Source: Coleofasciculus sp. FACHB-1120
Lineage (GTDB): Bacteria; Cyanobacteriota; Cyanobacteriia; Cyanobacteriales; FACHB-T130
Length of the DNA: 64,000 bases
Direction: 5' to 3'
Assembly: GCF_014698845.1 (NCBI RefSeq)
Contig: NZ_JACJTV010000011.1
Span: 1 to 64,000 of the forward strand
Part shown: positions 37,673 through 45,014 of the stretch, one piece after another
Layout of the letters: the number at the start of each line of letters is the position of its first letter
Numbering within the stretch: the stretch's first letter is position 1
Position numbers and translations under genes: made by a program
Notes under the pieces: model-generated
What the model was told of the DNA's origin: nothing
What the model saw: the letters and a program-made list of their open reading frames with translations, nothing else
Databases searched by the model: none

Positions 37673-37963
37673 TTATTTTTTATCAAGATTAAACTGATAA
37701 ATAGTCATTTTGTTGTATTCATCTTGCATGAATTCATGCAGTATCCAAAACCATTTATCCTGAGATGACCTTCCTCCACAACATTCTGAAACAAGTTTAA
37801 ATGCATCTCTCATTGATACCAGAAACCCATAGTAGTCGATGTTTCCTTCTTTTAGACAATTTTCTCGCCAATAGCCCGTAAGAGCATTTAAAGTGGCTTC
37901 ATCAAGCAGATAAATGTCTTGTTTTTGACTTACATTATATTTCTCGACAGTATCTTTTATCAT
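37673..37963 (-). CDS. Unknown small protein of duplicated unit, copy A
   Basis: No family recognised. The 96-residue protein shares its core with the paralogue at 40710-41027: LLDEATLNALTGYW, YGFLVSMRDA, WFWILHEFMQDEYNKM and QFNLD. It is probably all-helical and cytosolic. Conservation of aromatic and acidic positions in both copies indicates selection on the protein. Confidence 0.75.
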   Translation of the reverse strand: MIKDTVEKYNVSQKQDIYLLDEATLNALTGYWRENCLKEGNIDYYGFLVSMRDAFKLVSECCGGRSSQDKWFWILHEFMQDEYNKMTIYQFNLDKK

Positions 37964-38091
37964 AAATAAACCTCTTTGAAGAATCTCCGAATATTAACCG
38001 ATGAAAATAACCTGAAGAAGCAGCAACGCAGGTAATTTTTGAGTTGTAGCTTGTTCGTTCAACCTTAGTTGCCTGACCTACTTTCGCTCTG

Positions 38092-38232
38092 TCATAGTTG
38101 TAACTTTCGCTTAACTTTGACAAGGATGTTTAGATTTGGCATTTCTTGGTAGCAATAGCTACAAAACCAGTAAATTTTTCCCAAACCGGCATGGCGAACT
38201 AAGGGCTGGGAACAGCAAGGACACGAAGGCAT
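38092..38232 (-). CDS. Tiny zinc-ribbon protein, copy A
   Basis: A 46-residue protein with CPCC near the N-terminus and CSYC about 20 residues later (WFCSYCYQEMPNL), forming a four-Cys zinc ribbon. RHAGLGKIYWF lies between. Its paralogue at 41150-41326 keeps the same core but has Ser in place of the first Cys. The gene lies between the coiled-coil regulator and the 96-residue unknown, on the same strand, about 100 bp from the former. The core resembles small cyanobacterial proteins found near response regulators, from memory. Confidence 0.7.
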   Translation of the reverse strand: MPSCPCCSQPLVRHAGLGKIYWFCSYCYQEMPNLNILVKVKRKLQL

Positions 38233-38334
38233 ATTTCTTTTTTATTCAAACGCTTGATCTGCAACTTAACGTCTAATAGTGAAGAAGTCGGGAAGAAGCT
38301 AAGTTAGATTTAATCAGCGTCATAATTCTTCATT

Positions 38335-38913
38335 TCAGGGGAGGTTTTCTTGGAGGCGATAACCCACGCCATAAACGGTTTCAATCAAATCAGCGGGTGC
38401 GCCTACTGCTTGTAGTTTCCGCCGTAAATGCTTAATGTGAGCCTTGATGGTCTCTTCATGAGGCATTTCTTCAGGCTGCCAAAGGCGTTGAAGAATCTCA
38501 TCTCGCCTCAATATGCAGCGACCCTGTTTCAGGAATAGTTCTAGTAAGCAATACTCTTTCGCAGTTAAATTTAGAGGTTGAGCGGCATAGGTAGCTTCAA
38601 AGGTAGCTGGATTGAAGTGTAAGTCTCCCCAGCTCAACACCGGCTGCAAAGCCGAACCCTCTGAGCACATTAATGTCTTGGCAGAAGCCAATAGCCTTGT
38701 CAGTTTTTCTCGCTCTTGCCTTAGTTTGCTTAGGCTATTTTGTTGAGTTTTCAGGAGCTTGGTTTGCTCAGTTAGCGCTTTTTGTTGTTTTTCATACTTC
38801 TGTTGAGATGAAAGCCGGTTTTTTTGGCTCCTTATCCTGGCTTTTTGTTGTCTTTCACTGTTTTTTGATTGATTAAGAGAGTTATCTGTATCGCTAGTAT
38901 GTGTGAAATTCAT
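38335..38913 (-). CDS. OmpR-type winged-helix regulator with coiled-coil N-terminus, copy A
   Basis: The C-terminal ~100 residues are an OmpR/PhoB DNA-binding domain: LTAKEYCLLELFLKQGR, RRDEILQRLW, EETIKAHIKHLRRKL and LIETVYGVGYRL. There is no receiver domain; residues about 15-70 are instead a Gln/Lys-rich coiled coil. The regulator cannot be controlled by phosphotransfer and probably dimerises through the coil. Its DNA-binding domain is closely similar to those at 39124-39807 and 41429-42034, so all three derive from one ancestor. Confidence 0.88.
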   Translation of the reverse strand: MNFTHTSDTDNSLNQSKNSERQQKARIRSQKNRLSSQQKYEKQQKALTEQTKLLKTQQNSLSKLRQEREKLTRLLASAKTLMCSEGSALQPVLSWGDLHFNPATFEATYAAQPLNLTAKEYCLLELFLKQGRCILRRDEILQRLWQPEEMPHEETIKAHIKHLRRKLQAVGAPADLIETVYGVGYRLQENLP

Positions 38914-39123
38914 TTGTTTTAGGTGTAAACAAAAGCTACACGAGCAGAGTAAAAATTGCGTTACAGGTAGAAGATTTATAGCTGTAACGAGCTTCGATTT
39001 TTAAACCTATCTTTGACGTTAGAGCCAAAAAGTGAACATCTGGGGTTGGGGTGAGACTCAATGGATGGTCTGGAGGACTTGCCTATCCGATGAAGCGATC
39101 GCCCTCGTTTCACTGAACGCTAC

Positions 39124-39807
39124 TTAAACCGAAGACTCTTGTTTCAAGCGATAGCCCAAACCATAAACAGTTTCAATCAAATCAGTCGGGGCACCAATCG
39201 CTTGCAGTTTCTGCCGTAGACGCTTGATGTGGGTTTTGATTGTCTCTTCTTGTGGGATTTCTTCAGCCGGCCAAAGGCGGTCGAGAATCGCACTCCGACT
39301 CCACACCCGGCGACCATTTCGCACGAATAGCTCGATTAAGCGATACTCTTTTGCCGTCAACTCCAGAACATGACCGCCATAGGTGACTTCACAGGTAATC
39401 GTGTTACAGCACAAGCCTTCCCAGTTAAGGATGGGCGGTACCGTCAAACTACCCCGGCGCAGTAAAGCACGGATGCGAGCGAGTAACTCTTGCTGATCAT
39501 AGGGGTAAACAACATAATCATCTGCGCCTGCATCTAATACCATTACCTTCTGAGCAGCGCTATCCTGAGTCGCCACGATGAGGACAGGGGTGCGATCGCC
39601 CATGCACCGCAATTGTCGGCAAAAGTCGATACCGTTCAACTTCGGCAAGCACAAATTCAAGATAATCAAGTCGTAGGGAAAGGTTTGCGATTGCTCCCAT
39701 CCGACTTGACCCTCAGGATAAAAATCAACGACATAATTTTGGTCAACAAGCGCTTGGTATAGGGTTGTAGCAAGGTATTGCTCATCTTCCACTAGCAGAA
39801 TTCTCAT
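39124..39807 (-). CDS. OmpR-family response regulator with degenerate receiver
   Basis: The 227-residue protein has a receiver (1-115) and an OmpR winged helix (130-225). The receiver keeps the N-terminal acidic pair (EDE, 7-9), but the phospho-acceptor position in LIILNLCLPKLNG is Asn51 rather than Asp, and the invariant Lys in DDYVVYPYD is Tyr101. It should not be phosphorylated in the normal way, though the fold looks intact. No histidine kinase is nearby. The start sequence MRILLVEDEQ is mirrored by a stub in unit B (42087-42146). Confidence 0.9.
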   Translation of the reverse strand: MRILLVEDEQYLATTLYQALVDQNYVVDFYPEGQVGWEQSQTFPYDLIILNLCLPKLNGIDFCRQLRCMGDRTPVLIVATQDSAAQKVMVLDAGADDYVVYPYDQQELLARIRALLRRGSLTVPPILNWEGLCCNTITCEVTYGGHVLELTAKEYRLIELFVRNGRRVWSRSAILDRLWPAEEIPQEETIKTHIKRLRQKLQAIGAPTDLIETVYGLGYRLKQESSV

Positions 39808-39943
39808 AGGAGCTTCACTGAAAAAGTGAAAAACTAGGGAAAAGTTGGGTGTTTTCCTAGAGTACCACCAAGAAGCTTAATAAAGCATTGCCCTTTAGCA
39901 TAGGATACAGAAAACGTCAACTATTTTGGGGCAATGCCAGCCG

Positions 39944-40279
39944 TTATTGCCCGAAATTGCTGCCAGCAGATTGTGAGGAGGTGGATGGCTCAGATTCTAG
40001 GCGATCGCTCTCCAATAGTCGAGTTGTCGCGTTCGCAAGCGCATGGTTGCTACGCAACACATCGGGGGTCATGAGACCTTTTAAAGGGACGGGTACGGTG
40101 AAAAGCAGGGGTAAGCCGGGTTGAGCGGATTTTTTAAAAGCGTCTAGCAGTGGCAAGTGTTCGGTGTCCCCAACGACCGCTAGAAAGTCGCCTTTATCGG
40201 TGGGTGGAGTGATGGGCAAACTAGGGGGAAGTTTCTGGCAGCCTGAAGTGTAGCAACCATAGCCCACCATTTCCGCCAA
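39944..40279 (-). pseudogene. Truncated M28 peptidase copy
   Basis: The frame matches the C-terminal third of the intact peptidase at 42279-43349, sharing GDFLAVVGDTEHLPLLDAFK, LMTPDVLRS and SEPSTSS. It has lost the N-terminal catalytic region and carries an internal deletion of about 45 residues just after the SDH-equivalent (here SNH). All but one of the expected metal-binding and catalytic motifs are gone, so it cannot be an active peptidase. Confidence 0.88.
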
Positions 40280-40318
40280 CTTTGCCTTGAGTTACTTTAG
40301 CAATTAGAACTGTAGCAA

Positions 40319-40594
40319 TTAGACAAGCTCAGCCGCCAATTCTTTAATAGATAGCTGATTGCAAGGGATTGTATCCGATAGACTTGCATCAAATATCATG
40401 CCCGTATGAATTTCTAGCTGAGCATTCGGTAACGCTTCAAAGAAAAAACGTTCTTTTGGAAAAACAATCCGTTCAAAGTACCAATTTGGGATATTCGCAA
40501 TCCGAGCAATCTGAATTTGGCTGGTGGAATTGATATAACAACAGAGAATTCTATCAGAAGAATTTGAAGGAAGAGAATCAAGTATCTGAGTCAT
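40319..40594 (-). CDS. DUF1830 protein, copy B
   Basis: The 91-residue paralogue of 36740-37015, with the same DUF1830 core (ILCCYINSTSQIQIARI, WYFERIVFPKERFFFEAL, AQLEIHTGM). Differences are spread along the protein and mostly conservative, consistent with two functional copies after an old duplication. It ends unit B, about 40 bp from the broken peptidase of unit A. Confidence 0.85.
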   Translation of the reverse strand: MTQILDSLPSNSSDRILCCYINSTSQIQIARIANIPNWYFERIVFPKERFFFEALPNAQLEIHTGMIFDASLSDTIPCNQLSIKELAAELV

Positions 40595-40709
40595 AACTAT
40601 CCTACTTTTTTAAGCTGATGATTCATAAATCTGGTTTTGCCGAAAACTCATACCAATTAAGTTGCTAATTTATAAAGCAGGTAATCGGTAATCGGTAATG
40701 TTTTTTTCT

Positions 40710-41027
40710 TTACAGGATAGGGGTAATGCGAAAAGGCTGTCGGCTGTAATCCTTCCTTAACTGGGTGCTTATCCCATCAAGATTAAACTGCTCAACAATC
40801 ATTTTGTTGTACTCATCTTGCATAAATTCATGCAGCATCCAAAACCATCTATCCCGATATGGCGTTCCTTCAGTACATTTTGAACTCAGTTTGTAGGCAT
40901 CTCTCATGGATACAAGGAACCCATATTTATCCATGTTTTCTTCTTTTATACATTTTCTCTTCCAATAGCTTGTAAGAGCATTTAAAGTAGCTTCGTCAAG
41001 CAAAAAAACTTCTTCTCTTCGACTCAT
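40710..41027 (-). CDS. Unknown small protein of duplicated unit, copy B
   Basis: The 105-residue paralogue of 37673-37963. The core LLDEATLNALTSYW, YGFLVSMRDAYKL and WFWMLHEFMQDEYNKM is retained. The C-terminus is longer by about 15 residues (after QFNLDG) than copy A, through loss of the equivalent stop. Function unknown. Confidence 0.75.
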   Translation of the reverse strand: MSRREEVFLLDEATLNALTSYWKRKCIKEENMDKYGFLVSMRDAYKLSSKCTEGTPYRDRWFWMLHEFMQDEYNKMIVEQFNLDGISTQLRKDYSRQPFRITPIL

Positions 41028-41149
41028 ATTTTATTTTCCAACATAATTTGTTGACCTGAATAAACTGCTTTGTCAAACCTTTGAAGATTAACCAAATAGA
41101 TAAATGAAGAAGTACCACCGCAGATAATTTCTTGCTTCTAATTGTTCTC

Positions 41150-41326
41150 TCAACGTGGGTTGCTTAAACTTCTTCGCCTCTGACGGTCTAGTTGTAACCC
41201 AGGCTTAGCTTTGACTAGGGTTATTAAATTTGACATTTCCTGGTAGCAATAACTACAAAACCAGTAAATTTTACCTAACCCGGCATGGCGGACTAAGGAG
41301 CGGGAACAGCAAGGAGAAAAAGGCAT
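41150..41326 (-). CDS. Tiny zinc-ribbon-like protein, copy B
   Basis: A 58-residue paralogue of 38092-38232. RHAGLGKIYWFCSYCYQEM is identical in both copies. The first Cys of the N-terminal pair is Ser here (MPFSPCC), and the C-terminus runs on for about 12 basic residues beyond the copy A stop. The missing Cys may weaken zinc binding, since only CC and CSYC remain. Confidence 0.65.
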   Translation of the reverse strand: MPFSPCCSRSLVRHAGLGKIYWFCSYCYQEMSNLITLVKAKPGLQLDRQRRRSLSNPR

Positions 41327-41428
41327 CTTTATTTCCTCTTCTAAGTCTTGAGCTGCAACTTAACGCCCAAAAGTGAAAAAGTCGGGAAGAATTAAAGTTA
41401 AATTTAATTAGCGCAATAACTCTTAATC

Positions 41429-42034
41429 TCAGGATGGATTATTTTTGAGGCGATAACCTACGCCATAAACGGTTTCAATCAAATCAACGGGAGCGCCTGA
41501 TGCTTGCAGTTTCCAGCGTAAATGCTTGATGTGAGCCTTGACTGTCTCTTCTTGAGGCGTCTCTTCAGGCTGCCAAAGGCGTTCGAGAATTTCATCTCGC
41601 GTCAATATGCAGCGACCCTTTTGCAGGAACAGTTCTAATAAGCGACACTCTTTGGCGGTTAAATCCAGAGGTTGAGAGGCATAGGTGGCTTCAAAGGTAG
41701 CCGGATTAAAGCACAAGGAACCCCACTCTAATACCGATAGCCAGGTTGAAGTTGTTTGATACATTAACGGCTGGGTACGAGGTGCTAGGTGAGGTGCTGG
41801 GTTTTGCCGTTTTTGTAGCTCTTGTTGTCGTGCTATTCGGTAATTTTGTTGGATTTTTCTTAAATCTTCTCGCATTGATGCGGTTCTTAACCGCATTCTC
41901 AGAGATTCTTGGCGCATAGCTACGGCTTTTTGTCTCATTTCCAGAGCTTGTTGCTGTATTTCGCTGTAATATAATTCCGGCGGAAAAGGCTTTTTCTTGC
42001 TCAATTTCTTAGCGTTCATTTGTTTTAGATACAA
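41429..42034 (-). CDS. OmpR-type winged-helix regulator with coiled-coil N-terminus, copy B
   Basis: The 201-residue paralogue of 38335-38913. Residues about 25-75 are a coiled coil rich in Arg, Met and Gln (ALEMRQKAVAMRQESLRMR); the C-terminal OmpR domain (about 100-199) has LTAKECRLLELFLQKGR and the VYGVGYRL end. Like copy A it has no receiver. The coil sequences of the two copies have diverged much more than the DNA-binding domains. Confidence 0.87.
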   Translation of the reverse strand: MYLKQMNAKKLSKKKPFPPELYYSEIQQQALEMRQKAVAMRQESLRMRLRTASMREDLRKIQQNYRIARQQELQKRQNPAPHLAPRTQPLMYQTTSTWLSVLEWGSLCFNPATFEATYASQPLDLTAKECRLLELFLQKGRCILTRDEILERLWQPEETPQEETVKAHIKHLRWKLQASGAPVDLIETVYGVGYRLKNNPS

Positions 42035-42086
42035 ATCAAACTTTGACTAGCTGAGGGTAGAGCTGGATTAGATTTAGAAGATTTAT

Positions 42087-42146
42087 GATCGATTGGGTAA
42101 GGGTTTTCGCAAGACATTGCTCTTCTTGCACTCGCCGAATTCTCAC
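42087..42146 (-). pseudogene. 5' stub of a deleted response regulator gene
   Basis: About 20 codons align with the start of the response regulator at 39807: GTGAGAATTC versus ATGAGAATTC, a shared GAGCAA at codons 9-10 and a common ACCCT at codons 15-16. The translated stub (VRIRRVQEEQCLAKTL) parallels MRILLVEDEQYLATTL. The rest of the gene is gone. The upstream flank with GTGAAAAACTAGGG is also shared (about 42165-42181 and 39827-39841). Confidence 0.75.
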
Positions 42147-42278
42147 CAGGAGCTTGACTTGAAAAGTGAAAAACTAGGGAAAAAGTTGGGTATTCCCCTA
42201 GAGTACCACTTGCAAGTCATTAAAATATTGCTTCTTGCATAAAATCCAAGAAATGTCAATATCAGGCAATATCAGCCG

Positions 42279-43349
42279 TTATTGCCCGAAATTGCTGCCA
42301 GACGATGGAGAAGAGGTGGATGGTTCAGATTCCAGGCGATCGCGTCCCTCTAACAGTCGAGTTGTCGCGATCGCAACGATCCGGGCGGCTCCTTGGAAGA
42401 ACGGTCGATCCAGATTCGTCGGTGTATCGCTGGGCTGATGATAGTGGGGAGTCCGCAGATTCGCTGTATCGGTCAACAGCACTGCACCTACTCCCCGATA
42501 CCAGAACGGCGCATGATCGCTACGCAACACATCGGGGGTCATGAGACCTTTTAAAGGGACGGGTAGGGTAAGAACCAGGGGTAAGCCGGGTTGAGTGGAC
42601 TTTTTAAAAGCGTCTAGCAGCGGCAAGTGTTCGGTGTCCCCGACGACCGCCAGAAAGTCGCCTTTATCGCTGGGTGGAGTGATGGGCAAACCAGGGGGAA
42701 CTTTCTGGCAACCTGGGGTGTAGCAAGCATAGCCCACCATATCCATGACGATGACGCCGCGCAGGTTACTTAAATTCGTCTGCTTTGCGGCAAAGGCAAG
42801 ACTGCCCCGCAGTCCCAATTCCTCTTGGTCAAAGAATGCCAATTGTAACGTCCGGGGAGTGGGGCGGGAACCGAAAAGACGGGCCATTTCCAGAATTACG
42901 GCAACGCCACTGGCATTGTCATCAGCACCAGGAGAACCCGGAACGGTGTCGTAATGGGCGGCGATGAGAACGGTTCCGGCGTTCTTGTCTGTGCCTTTGC
43001 GAGTCGCAACGACGTTGACGCCGCCCTCGAAAGGTTGTAGTTTGGGCGACCAGCCTGATTTTTTGAGGGATTGGGTGAGATATTTGCGAGTGCGATCGCG
43101 TTCTATCTGGGTGTAGCGCTGAAAGTTTAAGGCGTTGACGTGCCCCATCAGCCGCTTTGGGTCTACATTCGGTGCGTTGAGAGGTTTTTCAGACGCCGCT
43201 GCTACGTCAAAATGCTGTACTGGAGGTGCTGGAGTGCTTTCGACCCGGCTTTCGATGACTGGCTGCGATCGCTGCTGAAAGAATTCATGGCTGCTGACGA
43301 CGACTGCGATCGCGACCAGTGCTAACACCGAGACTATCCATTTCCTCAT
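42279..43349 (-). CDS. M28-family zinc aminopeptidase, membrane-anchored
   Basis: The 356-residue protein begins with one hydrophobic segment (MRKWIVSVLALVAIAVVVSS), a signal anchor. The M28 metal and catalytic motifs follow in order: AAHYDTVPGSPGADDNASG (His and bridging Asp), FDQEELGLRGS (catalytic and ligand Glu), VMDMVGY (Asp ligand) and, near the end, TPHYHQPSD (final His). The frame continues upstream to 43475, but that extension would run into the divergent promoter, so I prefer ATG 43349. Substrate unknown; a broken copy lies at 39944-40279. Confidence 0.92.
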   Translation of the reverse strand: MRKWIVSVLALVAIAVVVSSHEFFQQRSQPVIESRVESTPAPPVQHFDVAAASEKPLNAPNVDPKRLMGHVNALNFQRYTQIERDRTRKYLTQSLKKSGWSPKLQPFEGGVNVVATRKGTDKNAGTVLIAAHYDTVPGSPGADDNASGVAVILEMARLFGSRPTPRTLQLAFFDQEELGLRGSLAFAAKQTNLSNLRGVIVMDMVGYACYTPGCQKVPPGLPITPPSDKGDFLAVVGDTEHLPLLDAFKKSTQPGLPLVLTLPVPLKGLMTPDVLRSDHAPFWYRGVGAVLLTDTANLRTPHYHQPSDTPTNLDRPFFQGAARIVAIATTRLLEGRDRLESEPSTSSPSSGSNFGQ

Positions 43350-43480
43350 GTTTCTACCTAAAATTACCGTTTGTTTATCGCCGCCCCCTTCCAGACCTAG
43401 AATAACGACTGAGGGAGTTGGGTCTATATCCAGCTTTCGACCGAACAAGCCCCTGGAGAGGTTCCTAAGAAACAAACATA

Positions 43481-44752
43481 ATGTTGGATTTGTTGCTAGT
43501 CATGGCTTTGGGATTTTTGGGGAGTTTTGGTCACTGTGTGGGAATGTGTGGCCCTCTCACCGTAGCGTTTTCCCTTTCCCATCAGCAAAATACTGCTTCC
43601 CGCTGGCAGCAGCAACTGTATTTTCACGGTCTATTAAATTTGGGGCGGATTGTCAGTTATACCCTCACGGGGATTGGCCTTGGGGCGCTGGGTTCTCTAT
43701 TAATTGCCGGAGGGCAACTGGCTGGGATCGGCAGTGACTTGCGTCGCGCGATCGCCATTTTCACGGGACTGATGCTGATCTGGTTTGGCTTGGCGCAGAT
43801 TAAACCAGATTTCCTGCCTCGGCTGCCGATTTTTCATCCCCTCAAGGAAGGCATTTGGCACAATCGTCTGAATGCGGCAATGGTCAATCTGTCGCTGAAA
43901 TCGAGCCAGCCGCCCAGAGAGGTATCTGCAAGCGATCGCCAAAATCGCCCCGACTTAACACCGGCTTTATTGGGACTGGTTTGGGGGTTAATTCCCTGCG
44001 GATTCTTGTATGCGGCTCAACTCAAGGCAGCGGAAACGGGCAGTCTCTGGAAGGGAGCTGCAACCATGCTGGCTTTTGGGCTAGGAACGCTCCCGATGAT
44101 GCTGGGCGTCGGAGTGTCGGCATCTAAATTAAGTGCTGACAAACGCAGCCAGTTGTTTCAATTGGGCGGTTGGGTGACGCTGACCATTGGTATCCTCACC
44201 CTGATGCGAACCGGCGACACAATGGTCGATTACACGGGACACGCAGCGTTACTTTGTTTAATGCTGGCGCTGATTGCCCGTCCGGTTAGCCGCTTCTGGG
44301 CACAATTGTTACATTACCGCCGCGCCTTGGGAGTGGGAGCTTATGTGCTGTCCCTAGCCCACATTTTTCACATGGTAGAGCATACACTAAACTGGAATTT
44401 CAACGCGGTGTTCTTTATGCTGCCAGTGCATCAATGGGGGATGGGCGCGGGAGCGATCGCTTTGGTGTTGATGACTCCAGCTGCACTGACCAGTTTTGAC
44501 CGGATACAGAAATCCTTAGGCAAACGCTGGCGACAGATTCATCTGCTGGGCATTCCCGCGTTTCTCCTATGTGTAATTCATGCGGTGCTAATCGGTTCCC
44601 ATTACCTTGGTACTTTAGGGGGAACTTGGGTGAATCAGCTGCGGGTAGTCCTACTGGGAATGGTGGCGTTGGGTGTATTGCTGGTGAGAGTTCGCTGGAT
44701 TTGGTCACTTTTCTCAATTGAAAAATTATATGCCCCTCCCCAGTCTCGGTAA
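43481..44752 (+). CDS. TauE/UreH-like transporter fused to a ferric-reductase-like membrane domain
   Basis: The first half (about 1-240) is a six-helix UreH/TauE-SafE-type domain that opens with GFLGSFGHCVGMCGPLTVAF and contains GLVWGLIPCGFLYAA, motifs of the metal/thiol (cytochrome biogenesis-like) subgroup. The second half (about 265-423) has several helices with paired His residues (LAHIFHMVEH, HLLGIPAFLLCVIHAV), like a ferric-reductase-type haem-binding membrane domain. A copper- or haem-linked role is plausible. It is followed by an exported protein gene on the same strand. It diverges from the M28 gene. Confidence 0.8.
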   Translation: MLDLLLVMALGFLGSFGHCVGMCGPLTVAFSLSHQQNTASRWQQQLYFHGLLNLGRIVSYTLTGIGLGALGSLLIAGGQLAGIGSDLRRAIAIFTGLMLIWFGLAQIKPDFLPRLPIFHPLKEGIWHNRLNAAMVNLSLKSSQPPREVSASDRQNRPDLTPALLGLVWGLIPCGFLYAAQLKAAETGSLWKGAATMLAFGLGTLPMMLGVGVSASKLSADKRSQLFQLGGWVTLTIGILTLMRTGDTMVDYTGHAALLCLMLALIARPVSRFWAQLLHYRRALGVGAYVLSLAHIFHMVEHTLNWNFNAVFFMLPVHQWGMGAGAIALVLMTPAALTSFDRIQKSLGKRWRQIHLLGIPAFLLCVIHAVLIGSHYLGTLGGTWVNQLRVVLLGMVALGVLLVRVRWIWSLFSIEKLYAPPQSR

Positions 44753-44803
44753 AAGTATCAGAAGATCCCCCGTGGATCGGATACACTTGGCGGATTTTAA
44801 AAA

Positions 44804-44888
44804 CCTAACCCCCCAACCCCCTTCCCTGCAAGGGAAGGGAGAGAATTGCTCCCCTCCCCTACCAGGGGAGGGGTTGGGGGAGAGGTTC
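44804..44888. repeat. GC-rich dispersed repeat (CCCCTCCC hairpin family)
   Basis: Two hairpins in tandem: CTTCCCT-GCA-AGGGAAG and CCCCTCCCCT-ACC-AGGGGAGGGG, with CCCCCCAACCCC and GGTTGGGGGAGAGGTTCC at the ends. The family recurs at 45634-45754, 60022-60235 and 62259-62300. It lies directly upstream of the synthetase relic. Confidence 0.8.
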
Positions 44889-44960
44889 CGCCTCTACAAA
44901 ACTGGAGATTTAGTTCGTTATCTGTCTGACGGCAATCTGGAGTTTTTATGTCGAATTGAC
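44889..44960 (+). pseudogene. Relic of a non-ribosomal peptide synthetase adenylation domain
   Basis: Twenty-four codons read RLYKTGDLVRYLSDGNLEFL followed by CRID. This is the A7/A8 core of NRPS adenylation domains (Y-K-T-G-D-L..R..DG..E-F-L-G-R-x-D), with Cys where Gly is usual. Downstream the match stops after a few residues (an isolated RG). Nothing else of a synthetase is found, so this is an orphan fragment, in frame with the following exported-protein gene. Confidence 0.7.
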
Positions 44961-45014
44961 CAACCGTATCCTAATCAGAGGGGTTGGAATAATCGCAAGT
45001 ATTTGTTGCAGACA

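Larger units (their letters stand above)
36740..40279 (-). repeat. Duplicated segment, unit A
   Basis: Order on the minus strand: broken M28, response regulator, coiled-coil regulator, zinc ribbon, 96-residue unknown, pentapeptide protein, DUF1830. Every element except the pentapeptide gene has a counterpart, whole or remnant, in unit B, in the same order and strand. Confidence 0.85.
40319..43349 (-). repeat. Duplicated segment, unit B
   Basis: Order on the minus strand: intact M28, response regulator stub, coiled-coil regulator, zinc ribbon, 105-residue unknown, DUF1830. The collinearity with unit A and the shared non-coding flanks (for example GCCCGAAATTGCTGCCAG after both M28 stops) show a tandem duplication with later reciprocal losses. 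Confidence 0.85.

Noticed and set aside
37935-38123. Minus-strand frame overlapping the copy A zinc-ribbon gene
   Set aside because: The conserved zinc-ribbon frame is shared with unit B, whereas this frame is not, so it is a shadow.
43350-43475. N-terminal extension of the M28 peptidase
   Set aside because: It would place a hydrophilic 42-residue stretch before the signal anchor and reach within 6 bp of the divergent gene, leaving no promoter.
44718-45014. Upstream part of the exported-protein frame as genuine N-terminus
   Set aside because: It overlaps the TauE-like gene end, then reads through a dispersed repeat and an NRPS relic, and places the signal peptide internally.
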